Positions 26,861 to 35,761 of a DNA stretch of 64,000 nt are shown one piece after another. Position numbers and translations under genes: made by a program. Every line of letters begins with the position of its first letter. The first letter of the stretch is position 1. The stretch lies in NCBI GenBank assembly GCA_050951405.1, contig JBMNIZ010000007.1, forward strand, positions 1-64,000, given 5' to 3'. The DNA comes from JBMNIZ01 sp050951405 (GTDB lineage Bacteria; Bacillota; DULZ01). Below the pieces are notes generated by a model, which searched no databases, was not told where the DNA came from, and saw only the letters and a program-made list of their open reading frames with translations.

Positions 26861-27268
26861 TTAGCCGCTGATCTTTTTATCCAGTTCTAAGACTTGATTT
26901 TTTCCCGTGTTCTTTTCTTCGGAACGCATCTGGCAGCTTCCTTGAAAAACAGCCCCATCATCAATTACCAGGCTGGCTACCTGCAAATCACCGTAAATTT
27001 TGCCCGTGGACGCCACTTCCACTTTGCCCAAAGCAGAGATGTTACCTTTCACCAAACCTGCCACCAGGACATTCCTGGCCCTCAGGTTGGCTTTGACCTG
27101 CCCTTTTTCCCCGATCACCACGTCCCCTTTGGAAGCTATTTCTCCTTCCAAATTCCCATCAATTCTAACGGTCCCGGCAGCCGAAAGATTTCCTCGAAAA
27201 CTGGTATCTTTTCCGATTAGAGTATCCACTTGATCAAAAGCAGCTTCGGCCTTTTGTTTTTTGAACAT
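26861..27268 (-). CDS. Bactofilin (polymer-forming cytoskeletal protein)
   Basis: A 135-residue bactofilin with a right-handed beta-helix core of short repeats: GTVRIDGNLEGEIASKGDVV, EKGQVKANLRARNVLVAGLV and STGKIYGDLQVASLVIDDG. Such proteins polymerise without nucleotide and scaffold cell-wall enzymes. The M23 peptidase gene lies immediately upstream, 17 bases apart. This pairing recurs widely and implies that the filament positions the peptidase. Confidence 0.93.
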   Translation of the reverse strand: MFKKQKAEAAFDQVDTLIGKDTSFRGNLSAAGTVRIDGNLEGEIASKGDVVIGEKGQVKANLRARNVLVAGLVKGNISALGKVEVASTGKIYGDLQVASLVIDDGAVFQGSCQMRSEEKNTGKNQVLELDKKISG

Positions 27269-27285
27269 AAAGCAATCCTCCTCAG

Positions 27286-28299
27286 TTATCTTGATTTTAG
27301 GACCGTTAATGGATCTATGGGTTGACCATTCTTGAAAATGCGAAAATCCAAATGGGGCCCTGTGCTCCGACCCGTATTGCCAACTCGGGCAATAACCTGG
27401 CCTTTTTGCACTGTCTGACCGTTTTTGACCAGTAAGGAGGAATTGTGGGCATATTGGGTCTGATAACCATAACCATGGTCAATGACCACCACTCGTCCCC
27501 AGCCGGAACGGTAACCGGCAAAAATCACTTTACCCTTCCCGGCCGCCTTCACCGGAGATCCCACCCGGCCGGCAATGTCTATCGCAGCATGAAATTCATT
27601 GCCTCTCTTCGTAACGGGATTTTTTCTCCAGCCGTAGGTGGAAGTAATCCGACCCACCAGGGGCCATAAATCAGGCAAGGACTCCAAATAATCCAACCTT
27701 TCCTCCACTTCCACCATCAGCTGCTCCATTTGCATCACTTTTTGGTCCGCCTGCTCATGCAAACGCTCCAGGCTGTCCCCAACGTTCTGGGCCAGCAGGA
27801 GGCTATCAATTTCTGCGCGGGGAATTTCCCTTGAACGAGAGACCCCCTTGGCAGTCATCCTCTGTTCCAGATAGGCCGAACTGGAAAGGCTGCTTCCCAC
27901 CGTAGTTCCAGTTTCCTCTGTTTCTCGGTCCGGCGCCTCTGGAGCTGGTTCCAGACCCACCATTTCCCTGACTTTAAGATCCAGCTCGTCCAGGGACTTG
28001 ATCTTGGCTTCCAAAGAGCGAGTCCTGGCCTGTAAGTTTCTGATTTCTTGCGCCTGCCTGAGATTGATTCCTTGCAAAGAACGGAGCGATTTGGCCTCAT
28101 TTTGAAAAGTAAAATATCCATAGACAAAATAGACCACCGTAGCCAAACCGATCAGGCTGAAAACTAACAAACAGGGAATGATCAGCCCGGGAATGCGCCA
28201 CTTGGTCATCTTATTTTCATCGTTAGGGATCATCAAGATCGTGAAGAATTTCTTCTTTTTTACTCTGCCTCTAACTTTAGGCACATCAAAAGAAGACAC
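27286..28299 (-). CDS. Membrane-anchored M23 (LytM-type) peptidase, atypical active site
   Basis: The 337-residue protein has a short basic cytoplasmic start, one membrane helix (LIIPCLLVFSLIGLATVVYF), a coiled coil (residues about 75-130 and 165-210) and a C-terminal M23 domain. The first zinc ligands are present in FHAAIDIAG (HxxxD). The usual HxH is HLD at residues 316-318 (GPHLDFRI), so the second His is replaced by Asp. It may be catalytically altered or a regulatory LytM. It starts with GTG 28299 behind a GGTGGTGAT site and precedes the bactofilin gene. Confidence 0.9.
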   Translation of the reverse strand: MSSFDVPKVRGRVKKKKFFTILMIPNDENKMTKWRIPGLIIPCLLVFSLIGLATVVYFVYGYFTFQNEAKSLRSLQGINLRQAQEIRNLQARTRSLEAKIKSLDELDLKVREMVGLEPAPEAPDRETEETGTTVGSSLSSSAYLEQRMTAKGVSRSREIPRAEIDSLLLAQNVGDSLERLHEQADQKVMQMEQLMVEVEERLDYLESLPDLWPLVGRITSTYGWRKNPVTKRGNEFHAAIDIAGRVGSPVKAAGKGKVIFAGYRSGWGRVVVIDHGYGYQTQYAHNSSLLVKNGQTVQKGQVIARVGNTGRSTGPHLDFRIFKNGQPIDPLTVLKSR

Positions 28300-28535
28300 C
28301 GTTTATCACCACCCAGACTACCGGCCTTCTCTGTCTGCTCCTGGTTTGCCGTCCTGCCAGATACTGGGGCACCTCTTCCGTGGTCAAATAGCTGCCGGCC
28401 AGCACCTTAGTTTTCCCCTGGAATAGATTTCGCCAGTGATCACCTGGCGCCATATAATAATTCCACAATAGTCTCCAATATCCTTTTTGCCGGCAACTTT
28501 TTTGGCATCTTTTCTCATGAGCTGCTTTAATTCTA

Positions 28536-29237
28536 TTAAAAAAGACTCCCTCCCAGTACTGCTGTCAGCAAGAAAACCACTATAATAGCCGGCAATAAAT
28601 TGGCAACCTTTATCTCCTTGATGTCCAGCAATCCTAAGCCGATGGCCAGAATCATCAAGCCGCCCACGGCTGTCATCTCATTGATGATGGCTTCAGTTAA
28701 AAACTTTCCCACCCAGGAGGCCAGCAGGGTGATGCTGCCCTGGTAGACAAAAACCGTCAAACTGGAAAAAGCCACGCCCCAACCCAGAGTAGAAGCCAGG
28801 ACAATGGCAGACACCCCATCCAGCAGGGATTTGGCATAAAGAATCTGGTGGTTTCCGGTGAGGCCACTTTCCAGGGAACCCATAATGGCCATGGCCCCTA
28901 CACAGTAGAGAAGGCTGGCACTGACAAAGCCCCGGGAAAAATGACCCGGACTTGTTTCTTTGCTCAGCCGGTTTTCCAACCAGCACCCCAACTTTTCCAG
29001 TCCCTCTGCCAATCCTAGTATTACTCCCAAAAGGCCACCCAGAACCAAGCTGATCAAAGTGATCAAAACATTCTGAGTCTGAAATGCCATTTGCAGCCCG
29101 ATGAGCACTACCCCTAAACCGATGGATTGCATCACGATTAATTGAAGATCGGAAGACAGTTTTTTTCCGGCTATCTGTCCCATGGTGGCGCCAACTAATA
29201 TGGCCAACACATTGACGATGGTCCCCCACATTTCCAA
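28536..29237 (-). CDS. DUF554 family membrane protein
   Basis: The 233 residues have about seven helices. The start MWGTIVNVLAILVGATMGQI and the GSLESGLTGNHQILYAKSLLDG loop are typical of DUF554 (YdfK/YqgA). The function is unknown. The gene begins 5 bases after the cysteine desulfurase stop, so the two are co-transcribed. Confidence 0.88.
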   Translation of the reverse strand: MEMWGTIVNVLAILVGATMGQIAGKKLSSDLQLIVMQSIGLGVVLIGLQMAFQTQNVLITLISLVLGGLLGVILGLAEGLEKLGCWLENRLSKETSPGHFSRGFVSASLLYCVGAMAIMGSLESGLTGNHQILYAKSLLDGVSAIVLASTLGWGVAFSSLTVFVYQGSITLLASWVGKFLTEAIINEMTAVGGLMILAIGLGLLDIKEIKVANLLPAIIVVFLLTAVLGGSLF

Positions 29238-29242
29238 ATCTC

Positions 29243-30394
29243 CTATCCCGATTGATTTCTGATTTCTCGTACTGCTTTAAGAAAAAAAACCACTTCTTCT
29301 TCTGTAGTAAAACAGGAAAAGCTGGCCCTGACTGTTCCCCGGCCCAGTGTCCCCAGGGTGCGGTGCGCAGATGGAGCACAATGCAGGCCGGTGCGGACTG
29401 CGATATGATAGATTTGATCCAAAAGGTAGCCTACTTCTCCCGGGTCTTGACCTGATAAATTGAAGGAGACAACTCCTACCTGCATGGAGCTTTTTCCCGG
29501 CCCGTACAGGGTAACCCCTTCTATTTCCTTCAAACCGGCCAGCACCAAATCGGTCAGATTTTGCTCATGCCGGCGTATTTTCTCCAGTCCGGTAGCCTGG
29601 ATAAACTCTACTGCGGCCTCTAGACCGGCCAAACCCACCGTATTGGGGGTTCCGCTTTCATAGCGATAGGGAAGAGATGCAGGTTGTTCCAGCAGATGTC
29701 CCTGGCTGCCGGTACCCCCTTCTATTAAGGTAGTTAATTCCAAGTGAGGGGCGATGTAGAGACCCCCGGTGCCTTGGGGCCCCAGCAGCCCTTTGTGCCC
29801 AGGAAAGGCCAACAAGTCAATGTGCATTTGCTGCACATCGATGGGCAAGACACCTGCTGTTTGCGAAGCATCTACCAAAAAAATCAACCCTTCCTTGTGG
29901 GCCAACCAACCCAATTCCTCGATGGGCAAAATGGTTCCCATCACATTGGAAGCATGGACCATGATCATCATTTTGGTTGAAGGGCGGATGGCCTTTTTCA
30001 CCAGGGACGGATTCAGCCGGCCGGACCTGTCAGCGGGAACCACGGTCACCTCCACACCTTGCCTTTGCATGGCTGCAAGAGGCCTCATCACCGAATTGTG
30101 TTCCAGACTGCTGGTCACCACATGATCTCCCGGCTGGAGACTGCCTTTGATGGCCTGGTTTAACGCTTGGGTAGCATTCAAATAAAAAACAATCCGGTCA
30201 GGATCCTGAATATTAAATAATGCCGCCAGTCTTTCCCTGGCGCCAAGTATTATTTTTCCGGCCGCCAAGGCCAGCTGATGGGCAGCCCTTCCCGGATTTG
30301 CCGTATTGTTTTGCAGCAGCTCCCTCATCCTACTGATAACCCCGGGAGGCTTGGGCCATGAGGAGGCCGCATTGTCCAGGTAAATCATTCCCAT
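29243..30394 (-). CDS. Cysteine desulfurase family aminotransferase (class V)
   Basis: A PLP enzyme expected to take sulfur (or selenium) from cysteine. IYLDNAASSWPKPPGV, HNSVMRPL and the PLP-lysine motif AFPGHKGLLGPQGTGGLYI are present. The catalytic-cysteine loop is RTGLHCAPSAHRTLGT. The short loop and sequence fit the SufS/CsdB-like group. No iron-sulfur scaffold is adjacent. ATG 30394 has an AAGGAG site 4 bases upstream and a second ATG at 30388 is possible. Confidence 0.9.
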   Translation of the reverse strand: MGMIYLDNAASSWPKPPGVISRMRELLQNNTANPGRAAHQLALAAGKIILGARERLAALFNIQDPDRIVFYLNATQALNQAIKGSLQPGDHVVTSSLEHNSVMRPLAAMQRQGVEVTVVPADRSGRLNPSLVKKAIRPSTKMMIMVHASNVMGTILPIEELGWLAHKEGLIFLVDASQTAGVLPIDVQQMHIDLLAFPGHKGLLGPQGTGGLYIAPHLELTTLIEGGTGSQGHLLEQPASLPYRYESGTPNTVGLAGLEAAVEFIQATGLEKIRRHEQNLTDLVLAGLKEIEGVTLYGPGKSSMQVGVVSFNLSGQDPGEVGYLLDQIYHIAVRTGLHCAPSAHRTLGTLGRGTVRASFSCFTTEEEVVFFLKAVREIRNQSG

Positions 30395-30459
30395 CGGCTC
30401 CTTATCTCTCATGCGCTGATAAAAAAACCGGGTGTTCGGTTTCCACCCGGCCGCCGCTT

Positions 30460-30672
30460 CTATTTTTGCTGGTCATAACTGTCTTCATCAATGGCAGAGA
30501 ACTCGCCTGGACAAATCTGGATCAAACCATGTTCCGCAAGTTCTTTGGCCACCAAATACAAAGATTGGCGTTTTTCCTCCGGTAATTTGCGGACAAAACG
30601 GTTAATCTGCTCAGGAGGAACATTTTTAATAAATTTGACCCCGCCATACTTGAGATAGTGCTCTTTCGGCAA
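30460..30672 (-). CDS. Small conserved protein next to parS, unknown function
   Basis: Seventy residues from a TTG at 30672 with a GGGAGGG site 9 bases upstream. The sequence (VKFIKNVPPEQINRFVRKLP, then SLYLVAKELAEHGLIQICPG) looks soluble and helical. I do not recognise a family. It lies between the parS sites and the cysteine desulfurase gene. Confidence 0.6.
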   Translation of the reverse strand: MPKEHYLKYGGVKFIKNVPPEQINRFVRKLPEEKRQSLYLVAKELAEHGLIQICPGEFSAIDEDSYDQQK

Positions 30673-30761
30673 CAGTCAACCCTCCCGTTTTTATCTATAA
30701 TTTTGCCCATTTTTTCTTTTTTATTCCGGGCAGCCGGGAAAGGATACCATAATATTGTCTC

Positions 30762-30777
30762 TGTTTCACGTGAAACA
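30762..30777. promoter_or_regulatory. parS: parS centromere site 1
   Basis: TGTTTCACGTGAAACA is a perfect palindromic match to the bacterial parS consensus bound by ParB. It lies just downstream of parB. Confidence 0.95.
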
Positions 30778-30794
30778 TTTTTTCTTCCAGGAAA

Positions 30795-30810
30795 AGTTTC
30801 ACGTGAAACA
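30795..30810. promoter_or_regulatory. parS: parS centromere site 2
   Basis: AGTTTCACGTGAAACA matches the consensus at 15 of 16 positions. It is 17 bases from site 1 and 10 bases from the parB stop codon. Confidence 0.93.
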
Positions 30811-30819
30811 CTGATTTCT

Positions 30820-31713
30820 TCATTCATTTAACACCAGTTCCAAAATCCGCTCCAGTTCCTCCTCGCTATAATACTCAATCACAATGGCCCCTTTCTGCCC
30901 CTTGTGCTTGATGGTTACCTTGGTGCCGAAAAATGAACGCAAGCTATCTTCCAGATCGGACAGTAGGATATCCCTGGCTTTTTCCGCCCCTGTCTGCCTT
31001 TTAGTACGGGCGGATCCGGATCCAACCCTTTCCTTCCCCAGTTCGGATATGCTCCGCGCAAGCATTTCTGTTTCCCGCACCGAAAGCTTCTCTCTGATGA
31101 TTTTATTAGCTAATTTGATCTGGCCCTCCGGGGGCAGGGAAACCAGGGCCCGGGCATGACCGGCGGAAAGGCTTCCATCCAAAACCATCTCCTGCACCGG
31201 CCGGCTCAGATTTAACAGGCGCAGCATATTGGCGATAAAAGACCTGCTTTTGCCAATCCTTTGAGATAACTGCTCTTGGGTCAGATCATACTCCTCCAAC
31301 AAGGCCTTGTAGGCAGCCGCTTCCTCCAGAGGATTCAAATCTTCCCTTTGAACATTCTCAATCAAGGCGATCTCAGTCACTTCCCGATCACTATAATCTT
31401 TAATAATGGCCGGAATGGTAGGCAGCTTCAGCTGTTTACAGGCCCGCCAGCGCCGTTCTCCCGCCACAATCCGGTATCTCCCTTCCGCAGTCCGCCTGAC
31501 CACAATAGGCTGGACTACCCCATGTTCTTTGATGGAAGAGGCCAACTCCAAAAGCTTCTCCTGATCAAAACTCTGCCGGGGCTGGAAATCACCAGGTTCA
31601 ACCTGATCAATGGGCAACTCCACCACCCGGCCTGCCGAAGCCTCCTCTTGGAGATCCAGGGTAGGGGGAAACAGGGCCTGCAATCCTTTGCCCAACGCTC
31701 TTTTAGCTGTCAT
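30820..31713 (-). CDS. parB: Chromosome partitioning protein ParB (Spo0J)
   Basis: A CTP-dependent parS-binding clamp. The 297 residues include VVELPIDQVEPGDFQPRQSF, the CTPase/GERRWRACK motif (RIVAGERRWRACK), the TEIALIENVQREDLNPLEEA helix and the helix-turn-helix SQRIGKSRSFIANMLRLLNL. The C-terminal dimerisation region is present. The start overlaps the parA end by 11 bases. Confidence 0.97.
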   Translation of the reverse strand: MTAKRALGKGLQALFPPTLDLQEEASAGRVVELPIDQVEPGDFQPRQSFDQEKLLELASSIKEHGVVQPIVVRRTAEGRYRIVAGERRWRACKQLKLPTIPAIIKDYSDREVTEIALIENVQREDLNPLEEAAAYKALLEEYDLTQEQLSQRIGKSRSFIANMLRLLNLSRPVQEMVLDGSLSAGHARALVSLPPEGQIKLANKIIREKLSVRETEMLARSISELGKERVGSGSARTKRQTGAEKARDILLSDLEDSLRSFFGTKVTIKHKGQKGAIVIEYYSEEELERILELVLNE

Positions 31714-32467
31714 CTCCCATCAGCTCCTTCGCCAATTCCTGATAGACCTCAGCCCCTCGAGAACGGCTATCATATGTAATGATCGGTTTTCCATGGCTGG
31801 GGGCCTCACTTAAACGAACATTCCTGGGAATAATCGTTCGGAAAACTTTCCCTTTAAAATAAGACTTGACTTCTTCCACCACCTGAATGGAAAGATTGGT
31901 CCGGGCATCAAACATGGTCAAAACCACCCCTTCTAATTCCAGAGAAGGGTTCAGGTGTTTTTGCACCAACTGAATTGTATTCATCAGCTGCCCAAGACCT
32001 TCTAAGGCGTAATACTCACATTGAATGGGAATTAAAACCGTATCTGCTGCGGTCAGGGCATTTAAAGTCAATAATCCCAAAGAGGGAGGGCAGTCCACCA
32101 AAATAAAATCATAGCGATCCTTCACTGGAGCTAGCGCTCTCCGCAGCTTCACTTCCCGGGAGATGGCCGAGACCAGTTCAATCTCTGCTCCGGCCAATTG
32201 AATAGTAGCCGGCACCAGTTCCAGATTGTCTAGCTCAGTAGGGACGATGACGCTGTCCAGAGGGACCCCGTTGATCAACACATCATAAATACAGCGCAGG
32301 GATTCCAGGCGGTTGATTCCCAAACCGCTGCTGGCATTCCCCTGAGGATCCGTATCAACCAGCAGCACTTTTTTGCCGAAGGTGGCCAAACAAGCCCCCA
32401 AATTGACTGCCGTAGTGGTTTTTGCCACTCCGCCTTTTTGATTTGCGATGGCTATGGCCCTTCCCAT
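31703..32467 (-). CDS. parA: Chromosome partitioning ATPase ParA (Soj)
   Basis: A deviant Walker-A ATPase with KGGVAKTTTAVNLGACLA, VLLVDTDPQGNASSGLG and VDCPPSLGLLTLNAL. ATG 32467 gives MGRAIAIANQKGGVAKTT with an AGGTGATC site. An apparent upstream extension is just the repeat tract read through. The protein is 254 residues. It drives origin segregation and regulates DnaA in spore formers. Confidence 0.97.
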   Translation of the reverse strand: MGRAIAIANQKGGVAKTTTAVNLGACLATFGKKVLLVDTDPQGNASSGLGINRLESLRCIYDVLINGVPLDSVIVPTELDNLELVPATIQLAGAEIELVSAISREVKLRRALAPVKDRYDFILVDCPPSLGLLTLNALTAADTVLIPIQCEYYALEGLGQLMNTIQLVQKHLNPSLELEGVVLTMFDARTNLSIQVVEEVKSYFKGKVFRTIIPRNVRLSEAPSHGKPIITYDSRSRGAEVYQELAKELMGDDS

Positions 32468-32574
32468 CCTTTGATCACCTGTTTTCTGCCTTTTTCCAGG
32501 ATATACATTCCACACCGGTAGGAATAGTTCCTGCCCTGGCAGCAAAAAAAGACCAGAAAAGAAGGGACAGGAAC

Positions 32575-33095
32575 GGTCGTCGGATATCGGAATACAGTCG
32601 TCAGAATTCGGGTCATCCTTTTGGGTCCCGGGCCGGTGTGGGCCCCGGCCCCTACGAAATACCAAAATCACGTTAAAAATCGTAGGGGGCGATGCCCACA
32701 TCGCCCCGATGGCCCAAAAGAAATACAAAATAACGTAGGGGCGGGTCCCTGTGCCCGCCCGGAACGGTCGTCTGAGAACGGTCGTCGGATGTCAGAGGTC
32801 GGTGGTCAGTATTGGGGTCATTCTTTGGGGCCGAAACGGGCCGGTGTGGGCACCGGCCCCTACATCAATCCCGAAAATCGCGTTAGAAACCGTAGGGGCC
32901 GATGCCTACATCGGCCCGCAAGGGGCGATTCCCACATCGCCCCCACGGCCCAAAAAAGATACAAAATAACGTAGGGGCGGGTCCCTGTGCCCGCACGGAA
33001 CGGTCGTCTGAGAACGGTCGTCGGATATCGGAATACAGTCATCGGAATTCGGGTCATCCTTTCGGGTCCCGGGCCGGTGTGGTCATCAAAACAGC
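32575..33095. repeat. Tract of palindromic GTAGGGGC...GCCCCTAC repeat units
   Basis: Several related hairpins recur: GTAGGGGCGGGTCCCTGTGC with its closing arm at 32735 and 32971, GTAGGGGGCGATGCCCACAT at about 32682, and GTAGGGGCCGATGCCTACAT at about 32892. Inverted partners end in GGCCCCTAC at about 32653 and 32863. One complete unit bounded by inverted GTAGGGGC/GCCCCTAC spans 32735-32863 (129 bp). It contains a conserved middle (CGGAACGGTCGTC ... GGGTCATCCTTT). Arm sequences vary but stay complementary. The same family occurs at 53163-53410. No gene lies here. Confidence 0.85.
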
Positions 33096-33144
33096 CGTCA
33101 GATGTCGGGATTCTGTCGTCAGAATATGGTACTACCATTTTTAA

Positions 33145-33867
33145 TTATTTTAAAGGCCTTTTCTCCGGGATCCCGGAACGACGAGGGTAGATAGAAGGAG
33201 TGTTGTTAATTTTTTCCACTACCACCAGTGTTCGCCTTTCCTTTCCCACCGGAAGGGAATACCGATAAACTTCCCGCAGCTTTCCTCCTAAGAGACTGAT
33301 GGCAGTCCTGGCTTCTTGGATTTCCTCCCGACAATCGGGCCCCTTATAAGCGTAAAAAAAACCTCCCCGGCGCACCAAAGGCAGACCATATTCAACCAGC
33401 ACATTCAGGCTGGCCACGGCCCGGGCCACTACCGCATCATGTTTTTCCCGCCAAGCCCGGTTCCGGCCCAAATCCTCCGCTCGGGAATGGACCGCCGCTA
33501 CATTCTGCAGCTTTAACTGCTGGATCACTTCCTGCAAAAAATGCACTTTTTTCTGCACCGCATCCACCAGGATCAGTTCCAGTTCCGGACGCCAGATTTT
33601 CAGGACCAGCCCGGGAAAGCCGGCTCCGCTTCCCAAATCAAGGAGACAAGACACCCCTTGCCAATTCAGGTAAAGGCCTCCTTGCAGGGAATCCAGGAAA
33701 TGCTTTCTGGCCATCTCCTGCTCCTGGACGATAGAGGTGAGATTGATTCTTTTATTCCATTCCTGCAGCAGGGAGGCATAGAGAACACACTGCTCGATCT
33801 GACTTGCCGAAAAAACCAGATTGAGCTCCTCCAGACCTCCCCGTAAAATTTCCGTGAAAACTCTCAC
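33145..33867 (-). CDS. rsmG: 16S rRNA (guanine527-N7)-methyltransferase RsmG
   Basis: The 240-residue SAM-dependent methyltransferase shows LLQEWNKRINLTSI, the SAM motif LLDLGSGAGFPGLVLKIWRP and VVARAVASLNVLVEYGLPLV. Its start overlaps the mnmG stop by four bases (ATGA), the classical gidA-gidB arrangement. Confidence 0.96.
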   Translation of the reverse strand: MRVFTEILRGGLEELNLVFSASQIEQCVLYASLLQEWNKRINLTSIVQEQEMARKHFLDSLQGGLYLNWQGVSCLLDLGSGAGFPGLVLKIWRPELELILVDAVQKKVHFLQEVIQQLKLQNVAAVHSRAEDLGRNRAWREKHDAVVARAVASLNVLVEYGLPLVRRGGFFYAYKGPDCREEIQEARTAISLLGGKLREVYRYSLPVGKERRTLVVVEKINNTPSIYPRRSGIPEKRPLK

Positions 33868-35750
33868 TTTGCTCCTCTTTTCCGCCGTTCTCTCTCCAAG
33901 TAAACCAGAAGCAGGTTGATATCGGCAGGGGAGACACCGGCAATCCGTGAGGCCTGCCCCACAGAAAGGGGACGAATCCGCTCCAGCTTCTGCCTGGCCT
34001 CTGCGGACAAGCCCTGGACTTGGCTATAGTCCAGCCAGTTGGGCAAAGATTTTTTCTCTAAACGATTAAATTTCTCCACCTGCTGCATCTGCTTCTGGAT
34101 GTAGCCCTCATACTTGATCTGAATAGAAACCTGTTCTTTCACCTCGTCAGGCAAATCTTCACTGGGAGCCAGTTGGACCACATCCTCATAAGAAATTTCC
34201 GGCCTTTTCAGGAGTTCCGCCAGACTAAGAGCTCTTCTTAAAGGGCTGCTCCCTCTTTGCCATAAAAACTCATCAATCTCTTCTTTTTCCGGCGGCAAGA
34301 TCACCTGGTGCAAACGGCGAATCTCTTTCTCAATGGCTCTTTTCTTCTCCCGGTACCGCTGATATTGATCCTCCCCAATGAGGCCGATTTTCCGGCCTAT
34401 CTCCGTTAAACGAAGATCCGCATTATCCTGGCGGAGCAACAAACGGTATTCCGCTCTGGAAGTCAACAAGCGATAAGGTTCATTAGTACCTTTGGTCACC
34501 AGATCATCGATCAATACTCCGATGTACGCCTCCGATCTCTTTAAAACCAAAGGATCTCGGCCCTGGATTTTTAAAGCGGCATTGATCCCCGCCATCAAGC
34601 CTTGGGCGGCCGCCTCCTCATAGCCTGAACTGCCGTTGATCTGGCCGGCGGTATACAAGCCGGGAATTTTCTTTGTTTCCAAAGTCAAATGAAGTTGAGT
34701 GGGGAGAATATAGTCATACTCAATGGTGTAGCCAGCCCTCATAATTTCCGCTTTTTCCAAGCCTTGGATGGTGCGCAGTAAGGCCAGCTGCACCTCTTCC
34801 GGCAAGCTGGTGGACATTCCTTGTACATAAATCTCCCGGCTTTGCTCCCCTTCCGGCTCCAAAAAGATTTGGTGACTGGTTTTCCCGGCAAAACGAACAA
34901 TCTTGTCCTCAATGGAAGGGCAGTACCGGGGACCTGTGCTGACATCACCATCCATATATAAGCTGGCCTGATGTAAATTCTCCCGGATAATTCGGTGAGT
35001 CTCTTCATTAGTATAAGTCAACCAACAAGGTAAATGGGGACGTACTTTTCTTTCCCCGAAAAAAGAAAAATAAAGGGGTTTTCCCGTTCCTTTTTGTTCC
35101 TCCAGCCGAGAATAATCAATAGACCTGCCGTCAATGCGGGGCGGTGTACCCGTTTTGAATCTGCCCAGTTCTAAACCCAGGGAAAGAAGATTGCTGGAAA
35201 GGGCAGTGGGGGCCAGCTGCCCATTGGGCCCTCCCGGGGAGCTTTTCTTCCCCATAATGATCAGCCCTCTCAAATAAGTGCCTCCGGTGAGAATGACAGC
35301 GGAAGCCAGGTAAATCAAACCTGAAGCCGTCCGAACTCCTTTTACCCCTTTATCTCCAACCAAAATTTCTTCTACCACTCCCTGTTTGAGGGTGAGTTTT
35401 TCTTCCTTTTCTAAAGTGCGGCGCATCTCCTCCTGGTACAGCCTCTTATCCACTTGAGCCCGAAGGGCCTGCACGGCAGGTCCTTTTCCCGTATTCAAAG
35501 TTCTGATCTGGATATAGCTTTTGTCCGTATTCACAGCCATCTCACCGCCCAGGGCATCTATTTCCCTGACCAGATGACCCTTGGCCGGCCCCCCGATGGC
35601 CGGATTACACGGCATCAAGGCGATTTGGTCCAGGTTCAAAGTTAAAAGCAAAGTATTGCATCCCAAGCGAGCACTGGCCAAAGCCGCTTCACAGCCGGCA
35701 TGCCCCGCGCCGATGACAATAATATCGTAGTCTCCTCCACTGTTTTTCAT
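33864..35750 (-). CDS. mnmG: tRNA uridine-34 modification enzyme MnmG (GidA)
   Basis: An FAD-dependent partner of MnmE making cmnm5U34. The 628 residues show VIGAGHAGCEAALASARLG, MPCNPAIGGPAKGHLVREID, GTYLRGLIIMG, FKTGTPPRIDG and GLYTAGQINGSSGYEEAAAQ. The C-terminal end SRIAGVSPADINLLLVYLER is typical. Confidence 0.97.
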   Translation of the reverse strand: MKNSGGDYDIIVIGAGHAGCEAALASARLGCNTLLLTLNLDQIALMPCNPAIGGPAKGHLVREIDALGGEMAVNTDKSYIQIRTLNTGKGPAVQALRAQVDKRLYQEEMRRTLEKEEKLTLKQGVVEEILVGDKGVKGVRTASGLIYLASAVILTGGTYLRGLIIMGKKSSPGGPNGQLAPTALSSNLLSLGLELGRFKTGTPPRIDGRSIDYSRLEEQKGTGKPLYFSFFGERKVRPHLPCWLTYTNEETHRIIRENLHQASLYMDGDVSTGPRYCPSIEDKIVRFAGKTSHQIFLEPEGEQSREIYVQGMSTSLPEEVQLALLRTIQGLEKAEIMRAGYTIEYDYILPTQLHLTLETKKIPGLYTAGQINGSSGYEEAAAQGLMAGINAALKIQGRDPLVLKRSEAYIGVLIDDLVTKGTNEPYRLLTSRAEYRLLLRQDNADLRLTEIGRKIGLIGEDQYQRYREKKRAIEKEIRRLHQVILPPEKEEIDEFLWQRGSSPLRRALSLAELLKRPEISYEDVVQLAPSEDLPDEVKEQVSIQIKYEGYIQKQMQQVEKFNRLEKKSLPNWLDYSQVQGLSAEARQKLERIRPLSVGQASRIAGVSPADINLLLVYLERERRKRGAK

Positions 35751-35761
35751 GGCTTCAACTC

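Noticed and set aside
28286..28468. Sixty-codon minus-strand frame upstream of the M23 gene
   Set aside because: No convincing ribosome site, overlap with the M23 start and no recognisable protein features.
32468..32728. N-terminal extension of ParA by 87 codons
   Set aside because: The extension translates the palindromic repeat tract. The ATG at 32467 has the ribosome site and family start.
32575..33095. Possible CRISPR array in the repeat tract
   Set aside because: The repeats are palindromes of variable arms without uniform spacers, and no cas genes are nearby.
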